Assembly: GCA_009823505.1 (NCBI GenBank)
Contig: VZQC01009555.1
Coordinates: forward strand, 183,542-247,541
DNA from: Rhizomys pruinosus
Taxonomy: Eukaryota; Chordata; Mammalia; Rodentia; Spalacidae
Length of the DNA stretch: 64,000 bases
Direction of reading: 5' to 3'
The notes under the pieces are model-generated. The model saw only the letters and a list, made by a program, of their open reading frames with translations. It did not search any database and had not been told where the DNA came from. Made by a program: the position numbers and the translations under genes. Shown here in pieces: positions 22,165 to 32,615 of the stretch. Within the stretch, counting starts at the first letter, position 1, and each line of letters opens with the position of its first letter.

Positions 22165-24806
22165 ATTTAATACTTTTATCAATGTTTTGTGTATTTCAGA
22201 AATCATTTTTTAGTTCAATTTGACATATTTCCCTTTCCCTTCCCCCATCCCACTCCAGATCATGCATTCTGCCATACATGTCCTGCATCTTTCTCTCAGT
22301 CTTTTTAAAGTTGTTCTCTGCAAAGGTTTATTATCTGGGTCATAATTTAACTATATCAGTCCTTATGTTCCCTCCCAATTATATTGATCCAAAATATGCC
22401 TGTATAAACATCATATATGTACCAGAATTATATCCTCCAGGAATAAACTGTATGTAAACTCCAATATATGTTTAGGAGTTCACATTTTTCCTGTTAATTT
22501 TATATTACTCTAAAATATGAATATCCACATTCTGCCCATATACATTAATTACCATGTCTGAAAGTAAGTGGTAAGTTAATTCTAAGGCTCATTAAGAGAT
22601 TCACATTATAACATCACAGTTGCTTTAAGATAGAAAGAAATATAACAATAACCTTGCTCAGCTTGCCTTTCAATTGGGAGATTTGGTATTAGCATCCACA
22701 AACAAGGAAATCCATTCCCTGTTTGTTTTTTGGGGGACTGTGCTACTTCACTTAGCAAGATGGCTTCAAGTTCCATCCATTTACCTGCAAAGTTCACGAT
22801 GTCATCTTTTGTTACCACTGCATAGAACTCCATTGTGTAGATGTACCACATCTTTGTTATCCACTCCTCAGTTGAGGGGCATTCGGGTTGGTTACAGCTC
22901 TTCAATATTGTGAAAAGAGCTGCAATAAACATAGATGTGCATGTATCTTTGCAGTAGGATGAGTCTTGTGAGTATATACCCAGGAGTGGTATGACTGGGT
23001 CAGGTGGTAGGTTCATTTTGCTTTCCACAGTTGTTGTGGGAGTTTACATTGCCACGAGCAGTGGACGAGTGTTCTCCTTTCCCCACAACCTCTCAAGCTT
23101 TTGTTTTCTTGATCTTAGCCAGTCTTATCAGAGATGATATCTTAGATTGTTTTTAATTTTTATTTCCTTAATTATTAGTGACGTTGAACAGTTTTTAAGA
23201 TGTTTCTCAGCCATCTTTACTTCCTTACTGGGATACCAGGCTATCTTTATGGCAATATCCCTGTAATATAGCTTGAAGTCCGGTAAGGTGATCCCCCCTG
23301 TATTGCATTTTTCACACAGGGTTGCTTTAGCCATTCAGGGTCCTTTGTTTTTCCACATGAATTTAAGGATTTTTTTCCAAGTCTGTGAGGAAACTCATGA
23401 GGATTTTAATTGGGATTGCATTCAATTTGTATATTAATTTGGGTAGCATATACATTTTTACTGTATTAAATTTTCCAATCCATGACCATGGAAGGTTTTT
23501 CCACTTTTTGATATCATCTTCAATCTCCTTCTTCGGGGATTTAAAATTTTTGTAGATATCTTTGGTGTCTTTGGTTAGGTTTGTCCCCAGGTATTTTTTT
23601 TTTTGAGGCTATTGAGAGTGGGAAGTTCTCCTTGTATTCCTTCTCTAGTTACTTGTTGTTGGTGTAAAGGAAGACTACTGATTTTTCTAGGTTAATTTTG
23701 TATCGTTCCACTTTACTGAAACTAGGAGTTTTCTGGTGCAGTTTTTAGTGTCCCTCAGGTGAACTATCATACCATCTGCAGATCTGGATAGTTTGACTTC
23801 CTCTTTTCCAATAAGTACTCCTTTAATTTCCTTTTCTTTCCTTATTGTCCAAAAAGCATTTCAAGCACTATATTGAGGAGAAGTGGTAATAGGGGGCAGC
23901 CTTGCAGGGTTCACATCTTTAAGGGGAATGCTTCCAATTTTTCTCTGTTTAGGATGATGTAGGTTTGTTGTACATGGCTTTGATTAGATTTAGGAATGTT
24001 CCATTCAGTCCAATTGCCTCTAGAACTTTAAACAAGAAGGGATGCTGGGTCTGGTCAAAGGCTTTTTCTGCATTAATTGAGTGATTTTTGTCTTTCATTA
24101 TGTTTATGTGTTTTATGATATTTGTTGATTTATGTATGTTAAACCAGCCTTGTATCTCTAGTATGAATCCAACTTGATCATGATGTATGATCTTTTTGAT
24201 GTGAATCTGTATGTGATTTGCAAGGGTTTGTTGAGAATTTTTGCATCTATGTTCATTAATGAGATGGGTCTAGAGATTTCTTTTTTGTTTGTGTCTTTGC
24301 CTGGTTTGGGTATTAGAGTGATGCTGGCTTCATGGAAGGAGTTTGGGATATTTCCCTCTGTTTGTATCCTTCTGAACAGTTTGAGTAGTAAATGTTGTAA
24401 GACCTTTTTAAATGTTTTATAGAATTCTGCTGTGAAACTATCTGGGCCTGAGCTTTTTTTAGTTGGGAGTATTTTTTTTTTATTACATCTTCAATTTCCT
24501 TAAATGTTATAGGTCTGTTTAAACTGTCAGTCTCTTGTTGGTTAAGCTTTTTTGGTTCCTAGGATTTCAAATATTCATCCATTTCTCTTAGGTTTTCAAA
24601 CTTACTAGAGTATAGGCTTTTGAAATATTCTTGTAGGATTATCTGGAACTTTATCTGTTGTGATGTTTCTCTTTTCATCACAGGTACTTTGGTGTTGCTC
24701 TTCTTTTGGTTAACTGGGCTAGAGGTCTGTCTATCTTATTTATCTTTTCAAAAAACCAACTTTTGGATTCATTGATTTTTTTTGTTTGTTTGTTTTGTTT
24801 TCTTTG
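22165..24806 (-). mobile_element. LINE-1 copy B, interrupted by the ERVK-like provirus
   Basis: Minus-strand LINE-1. The 3' untranslated region (22165-22600) is followed by the end of ORF2 (frame 22606-23028, with 'IPLLGIYSQDSSYCKDTCTS'), then the reverse transcriptase region up to about 24470 and linker sequence to 24806. It is broken by many stops and frameshifts. At 24807 it is cut by the 5' LTR of the provirus. The expected continuation of LINE-1 (compare 48350-49380) is not found on the far side of the provirus, so the locus was rearranged or deleted after insertion. Confidence 0.88.
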
Positions 24807-25377
24807 TGTGGGAATGGAACTTTGTGTGTGGCTTGAAGCGAAAAATTGTAAGACCTGTCCTGGGAAGATCTCCAGTTATCTGATATCTCTGTGAGCTTCC
24901 AGAGTTATCTGTAGCTGGGAGATTCAGGATATTACAATGATTCTTGCTTCACCCTATCTCTGCAAACTTCCAGGCCCCTTCCCTTGAGGCATTGAGCAGA
25001 ATGTCACACCTCTAGTTACCTGTTTACACAAACCAGAGTTCTGCAGCCCCCCCCCAATTAGAACTAAGTTGGCTCACCCCTCCCTTCCGCCTGCTCCCCA
25101 CTTCCTTGCCCAAATCACAGTAGTCTTGAATATATAGACCTCATTGATAGTAAATAAACGGAGTTCCTATCCTCCCCAGTTCTCCACGCATGTGTGTGAG
25201 TCTGCTTATTTTTCCTACGGGTGTTCTCCAGTGGTATTCCCTCCCCCCCTTTTTGTGGGAGCAGAGCCCAGAGACTGCCAGCCTGTAGTCAGGAGGCAAG
25301 TCCTGGAGCTGAGCCAAGAAGGGAAGGACTGCGTGTGGAAGACAGTTACAAGTGACTCAAAGACACCACACCTGACA
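24807..25377 (+). repeat. 5' LTR of the ERVK-like provirus
   Basis: A 571-bp LTR starts TG ('tgtgggaatgg') and ends ACA just before 'ac' and the primer site. A TATA-like box (25131-25136) and an AATAAA signal (25153-25158) stand only about 20 bases apart, so the transcription start and polyadenylation elements are unusually compact. The same arrangement is seen at 32406-32433 in the 3' LTR. Confidence 0.9.
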
Positions 25378-25379
25378 AC

Positions 25380-25397
25380 TGGTGTCCAGAACGTGCA
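25380..25397 (+). promoter_or_regulatory. Primer-binding site, tRNA-Lys-like
   Basis: The site starts TGG two bases after the LTR and resembles a tRNA-Lys complement with several changes ('tggtgtccagaacgtgcagc'). The sister copy at 136-153 matches better. In a retrovirus this primes minus-strand DNA synthesis. Confidence 0.7.
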
Positions 25398-25737
25398 GCT
25401 CGACTTTCCACCAAAGGAAGAAGGAAACAAAGGAAAAATGTATTTATCAGGCTGTCTCTCTTAGCCCTGATTTCCCCCACATGAGGGAAATCTAGGAGGG
25501 TTTTACCATAGAGACAAGGAAATATACCCCCTAACCAGGGTAGTCACAACCAGCTATGGTATATCTCCATAGAATTTAACTCTTCCCATGAGAGATTAAT
25601 CTTTGAATCTGCTTTAAGTCTCTGTCCTCTCTATGGCCAGCTTTGGCACACCTCCAGGGAATTCTCTCTTCCTGTGAGATTAGTCTTTTTAAAAAGTCTC
25701 TTTCCCTAACCACTAGCATTTCCTGTCTCTCTTTATC

Positions 25738-27191
25738 ATGGGTAACAGACAAATCAAAAAGACCCACAGGCTAAAAGAATAAAAACGCTCCTCAAGAGTT
25801 GAGGAGTTAAAATTTCCACGCAGGAAGCTGCCTCCTTTTGGAATGAGACTCTTAATATTGCCCTGCGGATGTCCCCTGCAGACTTATGGAGTTCAGAATC
25901 CTCGACGCATGTGGCACAGGATGCTAGACATCAAGAAAATGCCCCTGCATCTCTCACGTTCTTGCCTCTACTAGCTGAGGTGAGACAATGCTTAGGACAT
26001 TCTCACCAAACCATGCCAGGAAAGAAAAATTAAATCCCCGACACCCTCCTCTCAAGAACCTGCTAAAGTTCCCCTTGAGAACCCCAATAAAATTCCCTCT
26101 GAAAGTCCCCAAGCTTCAGATCCAGTAAAAATAGAACAGGATAATAAAAACATCCAAGCAGCTAGCCTTAACCTTGCCCCTAGTTATCAGCCACTCCCTG
26201 TTGGGAGGCCAGAAACACCTTAAGCCTCCTTCCTCTCTGCTACAGAAAAACTGTGCCAGATTTGTGGGGATAACCCAGATCTTCAATTATAGGCATTCCC
26301 TGTTAATTTAGCTCTGACTCAGGCTCGCCCTCTAAACTAGTACCCATACCAGGCAAGTGAATTGAAAGAACACATGCAAGCAGTCAGAGAGGATGGTGTT
26401 CAGGCTCTGTGGACAAAATCCATTCTCCAGAGCTTTTGCACTTAACACTCCACAGGGACTGGAGAGATATCTGTAGATCTACACTCCCAGGTCCTCTATT
26501 TTTACAATGGGAAGCACTATACAGAGATGAATGTCTCCAACAGATTCGGAGAAAACAAGGGCAACCTAACATAGACTGGGGTTATGAGCAGCTCTTTGGA
26601 GGAGATTTTAGCACAGGGACACAATAGGCAGGACTGGCCCCAGGGTACTTCTACCAGGTCCGTCTTTGCACCCTACAGGCCTGGGATAGAATTACACCAC
26701 CCACTGACTCTCAGGCCAGTTCATTATTATTTCCTAGGCAAAAACCTGAAGAACCCCTATCTGACTTTATCTTAAGAACTAAAAGCAGCCTAGAGGAAGA
26801 TCCCCAATTTTACAACCAGAGAGATACTCCTCAAAAATATTATTTGGGAGGGAATGAATTCCAGTGCAGACAAGTGTGCCAGGACTTAAAAGATGGTCAT
26901 TATGACAGATGGAGAGTGGCAACTCAGGACATGGGCATAGCCTCCCACAAAGCTAATTACCTAGCTCAAGCCTTTGCAGCTGCTGTCACCACAAATGAGA
27001 AATGTTTTAACTGTGGAGACAGAGGTCATTGGAAAAGACAGTGCCTGAAAGCACCAGTCTCTCCCAGAGGGCCTCCTGAATGCCCCCCACTCGTTCTCTG
27101 CCCCTGGTGTAGAAAAGGATATCATTGGAGGAAAGATTGCTGCTCAAACTATGATAAAGATGGGAAAAAATTTCCACCTTTAAACTCCTAG
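25738..27191 (+). pseudogene. gag: gag pseudogene of the ERVK-like provirus
   Basis: Gag would supply matrix, capsid and nucleocapsid. An ATG at 25738 opens with Met-Gly, the usual myristoylation context, but the frame stops after 14 codons. Capsid-like sequence (about 26250-26780) is spread over shifted frames with several stops. The last open part (26844-27191) holds two CCHC zinc knuckles, CFNCGDRGHWKRQC (from 27003) and CPWCRKGYHWRKDC, both with intact CX2CX4HX4C spacing. Two knuckles are typical of class II retroviruses. A G-run at 27300-27305 coincides with the frame change into the protease. No functional polyprotein can be made. Confidence 0.9.
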
Positions 27192-27297
27192 ATGGGCAGC
27201 CTGTAGCCCAGGGGAAAAAAGGGGGAAAAAGAGTCAGTGCATGCCCTCTGGGCAGCCCCTATTTCAGAAGGCTCACATCCTGCACTGACAATTAAAA

Positions 27298-27657
27298 TTG
27301 GGGGGAAAGTCTTTTAAATGTTTGATAGATACAGGTGCAGATAGAACCATTATAAAACAGCAAGAAATACCCCCTGACTGGCCCTTGCTCCCAGAACCTA
27401 AACTTCTAGGAATAGGAGGGCCCTCACAGTCTTACATAACAAAAACTGTTTACACCTGGGAAGACCCTGATGGAAACACAGGTCAGATTCGCCCATTAAT
27501 AGCACCCACTAATATCAATCTGCTAGGGCGAGATATTTTAGAGGCTTTGGATGTAGTTATTGCCACTCCAAATGAGAACAACCATGCCCAGACAGACCAC
27601 TTAACTGGTGGGGGGGAATGTCTCTATCATCTCAGCAAGAAGCACCCCCAATCCTGA
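27298..27657 (+). pseudogene. pro: Retroviral aspartic protease region (pro)
   Basis: The open frame of about 120 codons contains the active-site motif LIDTGADRTI (residues 9-18) and the second conserved element LLGRDIL (residues 75-81). The order and spacing are those of a retroviral aspartic protease, which cleaves the polyproteins. No dUTPase-like segment is visible between gag and pro, although many class II viruses have one. The frame overlaps the pol frame by about 40 bases, in the register expected for a -1 shift, and seven G residues lie at 27610-27616. It is the best-kept part of pol, but it cannot be expressed because gag is broken. Confidence 0.88.
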
Positions 27658-30402
27658 GGGTCACTGCAGAGTATTCTCCCCCTCATCTGGACTGGAAGTT
27701 AGATGATCCAGTCTGGATTGAGCAGTGGCCCTCACCAAGGGAGAAATTACAAGCTCTCCAAGACTTAGTCAAGGAACAATTTTCATTGGGATGTATCCAT
27801 CCATCTTGCAGTCCCTGGAACACCCCTGTGTTTGTCATTAAAAAGGCAATAGGAGGTTGGCATCTCTTACAAGACCTGCGAGCCATTAACAGAACTATGC
27901 ATATATGGGGGTCACCGCAGAGGGGTCTCCCCCTTGCCTCTGCTATTCCAGCTAACACCCCTCTGCTAGCCTTAGATATAAAAGACTGTGTTTTATTTCC
28001 CATCCCCCTCCATGCTGAGGATTGCAAGCAGTTCACTTTCTCAGTTCCTGCAATTAACAACTCAGGTTCAGCAACTCATTACAAGTGGACTGTCCTGCCA
28101 CAAGGCATGGCCAACAGCCCAAGGCTCTGCCAAGAGGTGGTAGCAGTGGCTCTTAAACCCCATATGGAACAAGGTCTGCAAGTCTTCTATTATATGGACA
28201 GCATTTTAGTTTGGGACAGTTCATCAACTGACCTGGCAACTTTAAAGGACAGGCTTGTACCATCCTTAGAAGCTTGTGGATTTATTAATTTTTTTTAATT
28301 TATTTCTGTATGTGTATGAATGTATTGTCTGCAAGCAAGTCTGTGCACCCGTGTCGTGCAATGCCGCGGAGGTCAGAAGAGGGTGTCGGATTCCCCTGGA
28401 ACTGGAGTTCTCCTGGAATTGGAGTTTCAGACGGTTCTCGGCCGCCATGTGGGTGCTGGGGATCGAACCCGGGTCCTCTGTAAGAGCGGTCGGCGCTCTT
28501 AACCGCTAGGCCATCTCTCCAGCCCCGAAGCTTGTGGATTTAAAACAGCCCATGCTAAGGTTCAAATAATTCCCCCAATTCATTTCCTAGGCACTGAAAT
28601 TTCTCTCACTGCAGTGAGACCTCTCAAACCTGTACTCTCCCTTCCTCCCATGCTCACCCTAGGCTAGCATCCCTTCAGTCCTTCCTAGGAAATCTTAACT
28701 AGCTCCACCCATGGCTGTCCATCCCCACCACAAAGCTATAGCCTCTCTTTGACCTTCTTCGAGGAGACAGGGACCCAGCTTCCAGGTGAAAACTCACAGC
28801 AGAAGCCTCAGAAGCTCTGGCTGAAGTCAACGGAGCTCTCCAGAGCATGGCTTTAGCACGTTTCACACCCTCCCTTCCTGTGCAGTTGCTTATTTTTAAC
28901 TCTACCCCCACACTCATAGGGGCCCTTTACCAATCCAGGGGAGTACTAGAGTGGCCGCACATGCCCATAGGGGGAACTCCCTGACTGTTAACTGAAATGG
29001 ATTCTTTAGCTGCTATGATAAGAAATGGGAGAGAACATTCCCTGCAAACACTGGGGAAGAAGCCTGATGTCATAGTGACACCCTTCTGCCTCCTGGATAT
29101 CCAGTGGTTGATTTGAAATCATGTTCATATAGCTGTAAGCCTCATGGGATTTCCAGGACAGATAGAAAATCACTACCCCTACCATAACAACAGGTGGGTC
29201 TCTGCTCTCCCATTGCTAAACTGGCTTCCTCCCAGTCTTTTCCAAGATGCACCTATAAAGCAGGCCACATCTGTTTCCACAAATGGAGGGAAGCGAGGGG
29301 CTGCAGCCACCATTTATGACAACCTGGACCAAGCCCCTCAGATCCTGTTTCACCCGCTCCCTGATCATTCCCCACAGTACAGGGAACTCTATGCTGCTTA
29401 TCTAGCTCTCAAAGACACCAACAGGCCTCTTAATCTCTTCTCAGACAGTACCTATGTGATCAACCTGCTGCTCTGGCTATCCAGATCCTTTGTCTGATTA
29501 GACAAAAATCCCCTCTCCCTGCTTCTCATTGCAGTTTCATCCCTTTTACAGAATAGGAGTCACCCCCTCTTCATACAGCACATTCGTGCCCACAGCTTCC
29601 TGCCAGGACCTCTCTCTGAAGGCACCTCTCTTGCAGACTGAGTCTCCTCTACAAGAGTTTATGTCCTATCCCTCTCTGAAGCAGAAAAATTCCACTCCCT
29701 CATGTTAACCTGAAAGGCCTCCAAACTTGCTTTCTTACAATTCCCTCTGCCCAACTTCAGCAAATCCTCAGACCTTGTTCATCCTGTTCTACTCTAATTA
29801 AAACACCTGCACTAGGTTATGGGAATTAACCCCAGGGGATTGAAAGCCAATGCACTCTGGCAAACAGACATTACACACATAGCTTCTTTTGGGAAAAAAA
29901 ATATGCATTTGTCACCATAGACACTTATTCCAGATTCATCTGGGCTACTTCCCATACAGGAGAGAAAGCCAAGGACCTCACTGCCCACCTGCTTTCTACC
30001 TTTGCTACAATGGGCATCCCCAAACAGATTAAAACAGACAATGGGCCAGCATTTGCTAGCTCTTGCTTTAAATCATTTTGTCAATTATGGAATATGGCAC
30101 ATCATATAGGTATCCCTCATAACCCACAGAGACAAGGCATCATAGAACAGACCCATCAGGTCCTAAAAAGTCAATTATTAAAACAAACGGTGGGGAAATA
30201 CCCTCCTAACATCCAGCTGGCAATGGCATTGGCAACTCTAAATCTCTTTAACATTTATGGAGATTCAAAGTGTCCAGCCATAGTCAAACATTGGCAGACA
30301 CCCAGCACTGTTCCTCAAATACTTGTCAGATGGAAGGACCCCCTAGACAGTCAGTGGAAAAGACCTGATCCACTGTTAACAACTGGGAGGGGCTTTGCCT
30401 GA
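27618..30402 (+). pseudogene. pol: pol pseudogene: reverse transcriptase, RNase H, integrase
   Basis: The reverse transcriptase is open at 27618-28284 and has the first catalytic Asp in 'LALDIKDC' (codon 27975). The catalytic motif reads YMDS (28191-28202), so one of its Asp residues is lost. A B2 SINE then splits the frame (28285-28526). The stretch 28543-29140 has many stops. RNase H is recognisable at 29144-29497 ('QYRELYAAYLAL', 'FSDSTYVINLL'), with Asn at the first acidic position ('STNGGKRG'). The integrase core (29905-30402) keeps its Asp, Asp and Glu (codons 29920, 30037, 30145) with D-35-E spacing. The zinc-binding part before it is broken by stops. Frame changes separate the domains. 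Confidence 0.9.
28285..28526 (-). mobile_element. B2-type SINE (duplicated subfamily) inserted in proviral pol
   Basis: A full-length, CpG-rich young copy in minus orientation. Perfect 16-bp target duplications 'gaagcttgtggattta' flank it at 28269-28284 and 28527-28542. The head at the right end reads 'ccgctaggccatctctccag'. It carries the 17-bp internal duplication shared with 9496, 53181 and 55611. It splits the reverse transcriptase frame and so postdates the provirus. Confidence 0.97.
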
Positions 30403-32050
30403 ATCTTCTCACAGGACTGTGCGAGACCCATTTGGATTCCTGCCAGAAATGTCAGATTCATCCTCGCTGACCAAAAAGATGACACACCTGTCACTCCAGA
30501 AGAAACTTGAACAACTCCTCACTTCTGCAAAATCCATGTGTCCCCCCTCTGCACTCCTGTCTGACATCCTTTTAGCTGCTCTCATAATGGTTCAAACTAA
30601 CTCTGTCTCTGCCCAGCCTGAGACCTCTGACCTGGACCCATGTCTGGTGATTTTTGTCAGAGAAACTTGGGAAGGAAGAAATCCGGTAATTGGACCAGTG
30701 ACTGTCCTTTGCAAGGCTGAAGCTAGGCAATCACAATTAATGTGTTTCCCGATTCACTACTACCTCCCAGGCACCCTTTATCTGCTTCCCCCATCTTAAC
30801 AAAGGACAGTGTTTGCAGATTCTGGTCTTGTAGGTTGGAGAGTGTTCACAGCCCAGGAAGCATGTTTCAAATCCAAAATAACCAGTTTAAAATTAATATA
30901 CAGGACCCCTGAAGTGAGTAAGTACTGGAGAGCTGGAGTACAGGGAAAACACTACCCTTACAGCAATGCCTGGTACACCATGGCAGATATCTGTATCTCT
31001 TGCCAGCTTGTTCTAACTCCTCAACCCATCCACACTCAATCCCCCATTCTGTTACAGGAGTCCAAAATGGAAGGAAAGCTGCAGTCCACTGTAACATGGC
31101 CTCAGTACATTGAATACGCCAGAGATCTCCTCAATTACACCACCCATCCTAATGTCTCCCAATGTTTTTTCCGTGCATCTCTCACATGCCCTCTTTTCAC
31201 TGCCGTCCCCTCTAATACCTCTTTACAGGAATCTGCCTCCGTGGAGACAGAGCCAGTGTTTCATGGCATTTCTCTCTTCGACCGAGTCACTACACTTCCT
31301 ATTTGTTTAGTAAGAGCTGCAGCAGCCCCAGACCCCAGGGGCCTCCGAAGTGTCCCTCTTGACAGGACACTGTGTTTCAAATCACCATTCTTTCTTCGGT
31401 GTGATAGGACCGCATCCCTCCGTGCAAATGCTACTGGTTCTGAAATTTGTTTGCCCATAATTATCACCCCTCAGCTCTTCCTTTATGAAAAGGAGGAAGT
31501 AGCTTGGATGCTGCAGCCGGACCCAGACCATCAAAAGAGAGAAATTTTCATCTGGGTTCTGGTCAGCCTAGGCCTCGCCCTCTCCAAGGCAGTGATGGGT
31601 ACTGTGGGCGGAGCCCTAGTGAAGGTTTACAGCATGGAAGCAGACTTCCAAAATAAGCTTGATGAAGCAATGGCGTCCACAACAAACAGCCTTGAATCGC
31701 TCCAGAGACAGATAACTTCTCTAGCCAAAGTGGTGTTGCAGAACCAGCGAGCCCTGGACTTACTGACTGCAGAAAATGAGGGAACCTACGTGTTCCTGGG
31801 AATGGAAAATTGTTTTTATTTAAATGACTCTGGTATTGTCGAGAAAAATGTTAAAACTCTAAGAAATCTCAGAAAATAACTCCATGATAGATACTCCCCA
31901 CAAGTTTCTGTCCCATGGTTTTCCAACCCCCTGACCTCCTGGCTGCTTCCCTTGCTGGGACCCATTGTCACCCTAGGAATTCTCCTGACTGTCACACCCT
32001 GTGTCCTCCGGTTTATGGTTTATCAAAAACCGAATCAATACACTCACTGA
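30395..32050 (+). pseudogene. env: env pseudogene of the ERVK-like provirus (type-D/gamma-like transmembrane subunit)
   Basis: One frame of about 552 codons overlaps the end of pol and runs to a TGA at 32048-32050. Only two in-frame stops interrupt it, at 30797-30799 and 31877-31879, with no frameshift. In order it has a hydrophobic segment likely to be the signal peptide (codons near 30540-30600), a CISC motif (30992-31003) like the surface subunit's CXXC, a basic cleavage-like site 'HQKR' near 31530, a hydrophobic fusion-peptide-like stretch, a heptad-rich region and the conserved 'LQNQRALDLL' segment (near 31735). The disulphide motif after that segment is degraded. A membrane anchor lies beyond the second stop (about 31910-32020). 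The transmembrane type is that of type-D and gammaretroviruses, unusual beside class II gag-pol. Confidence 0.85.
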
Positions 32051-32158
32051 GGTTGTGGCCAAGACTGTTCTAGTGCAATACCAGGTCATCCCGGGGGATT
32101 CCCTAGAGGACCTTGACATTACTGCTCCATTTTAATTAAACAAAAACAAAGGGTGGGA

Positions 32159-32615
32159 TGTGGGAATGTGAGCTTCCAGAGTTATCTGTAGCTGGAGGAT
32201 TTGGGATATTACAATGATTCTTGCTTCACCCTATCTCTGCAAACTTCCAGGCCCCTTCCCTTGAGGCATTGAGCAGAATGTCACACCTCTAATTACCTGT
32301 TTGCACAAACCAGGGTTCTGCAGCCCCCCCACTTAGAACTAAGTTGGTTCACCCCTCCCTTCCACCTGCTCCCCACTTCCTTGCCAAAAGCACAGTAGTC
32401 TTGAATATATAGACCTCACTGACGGTAAATAAACGGAGTTCCTATCCTCCCCAATTCTCCGTGTGTGTGTGAGTCTGCTTATTTTTCCTACAGGTATTCT
32501 CCAGTATTCCCTCCCCCCTTCTTGTGGGAGCAGTGCCCAGAGACTGCCAGCCTGTAGGCAGGAGGCAAGTCCTGGAGCTGAGCCAAGAAGGAAAGGACAG
32601 CATGTGGAAGGATCA
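32159..32615 (+). repeat. 3' LTR of the ERVK-like provirus, with two deletions
   Basis: It starts TGTGGGAATG like the 5' LTR, then jumps to 'tgagcttccagagttatc', omitting about 85 bases present at 24817-24900. It follows the 5' LTR closely up to 'catgtggaag' near 32610. The last 34 or so bases of the LTR, including the terminal CA, are absent, and no target duplication is found. TATA-like box at 32406-32411, AATAAA at 32428-32433. Confidence 0.88.

Larger units (their letters stand above)
24807..32615 (+). mobile_element. ERVK-like (class II) provirus, near complete but broken
   Basis: The layout is 5' LTR (24807-25377), tRNA-Lys-like primer site (25380), gag, pro, pol, env, a purine tract ('caaaaacaaagggtggga', 32140-32157) and 3' LTR (32159-32615). 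The primer site, two zinc knuckles in gag, and the 6-bp duplication at a sister solo LTR (50570) place it in class II. A B2 SINE sits in pol (28285-28526). All three polyprotein regions carry inactivating breaks. The LTRs differ by roughly 5 percent by my rough eye count, apart from an 85-bp deletion in the 3' LTR. Confidence 0.92.
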
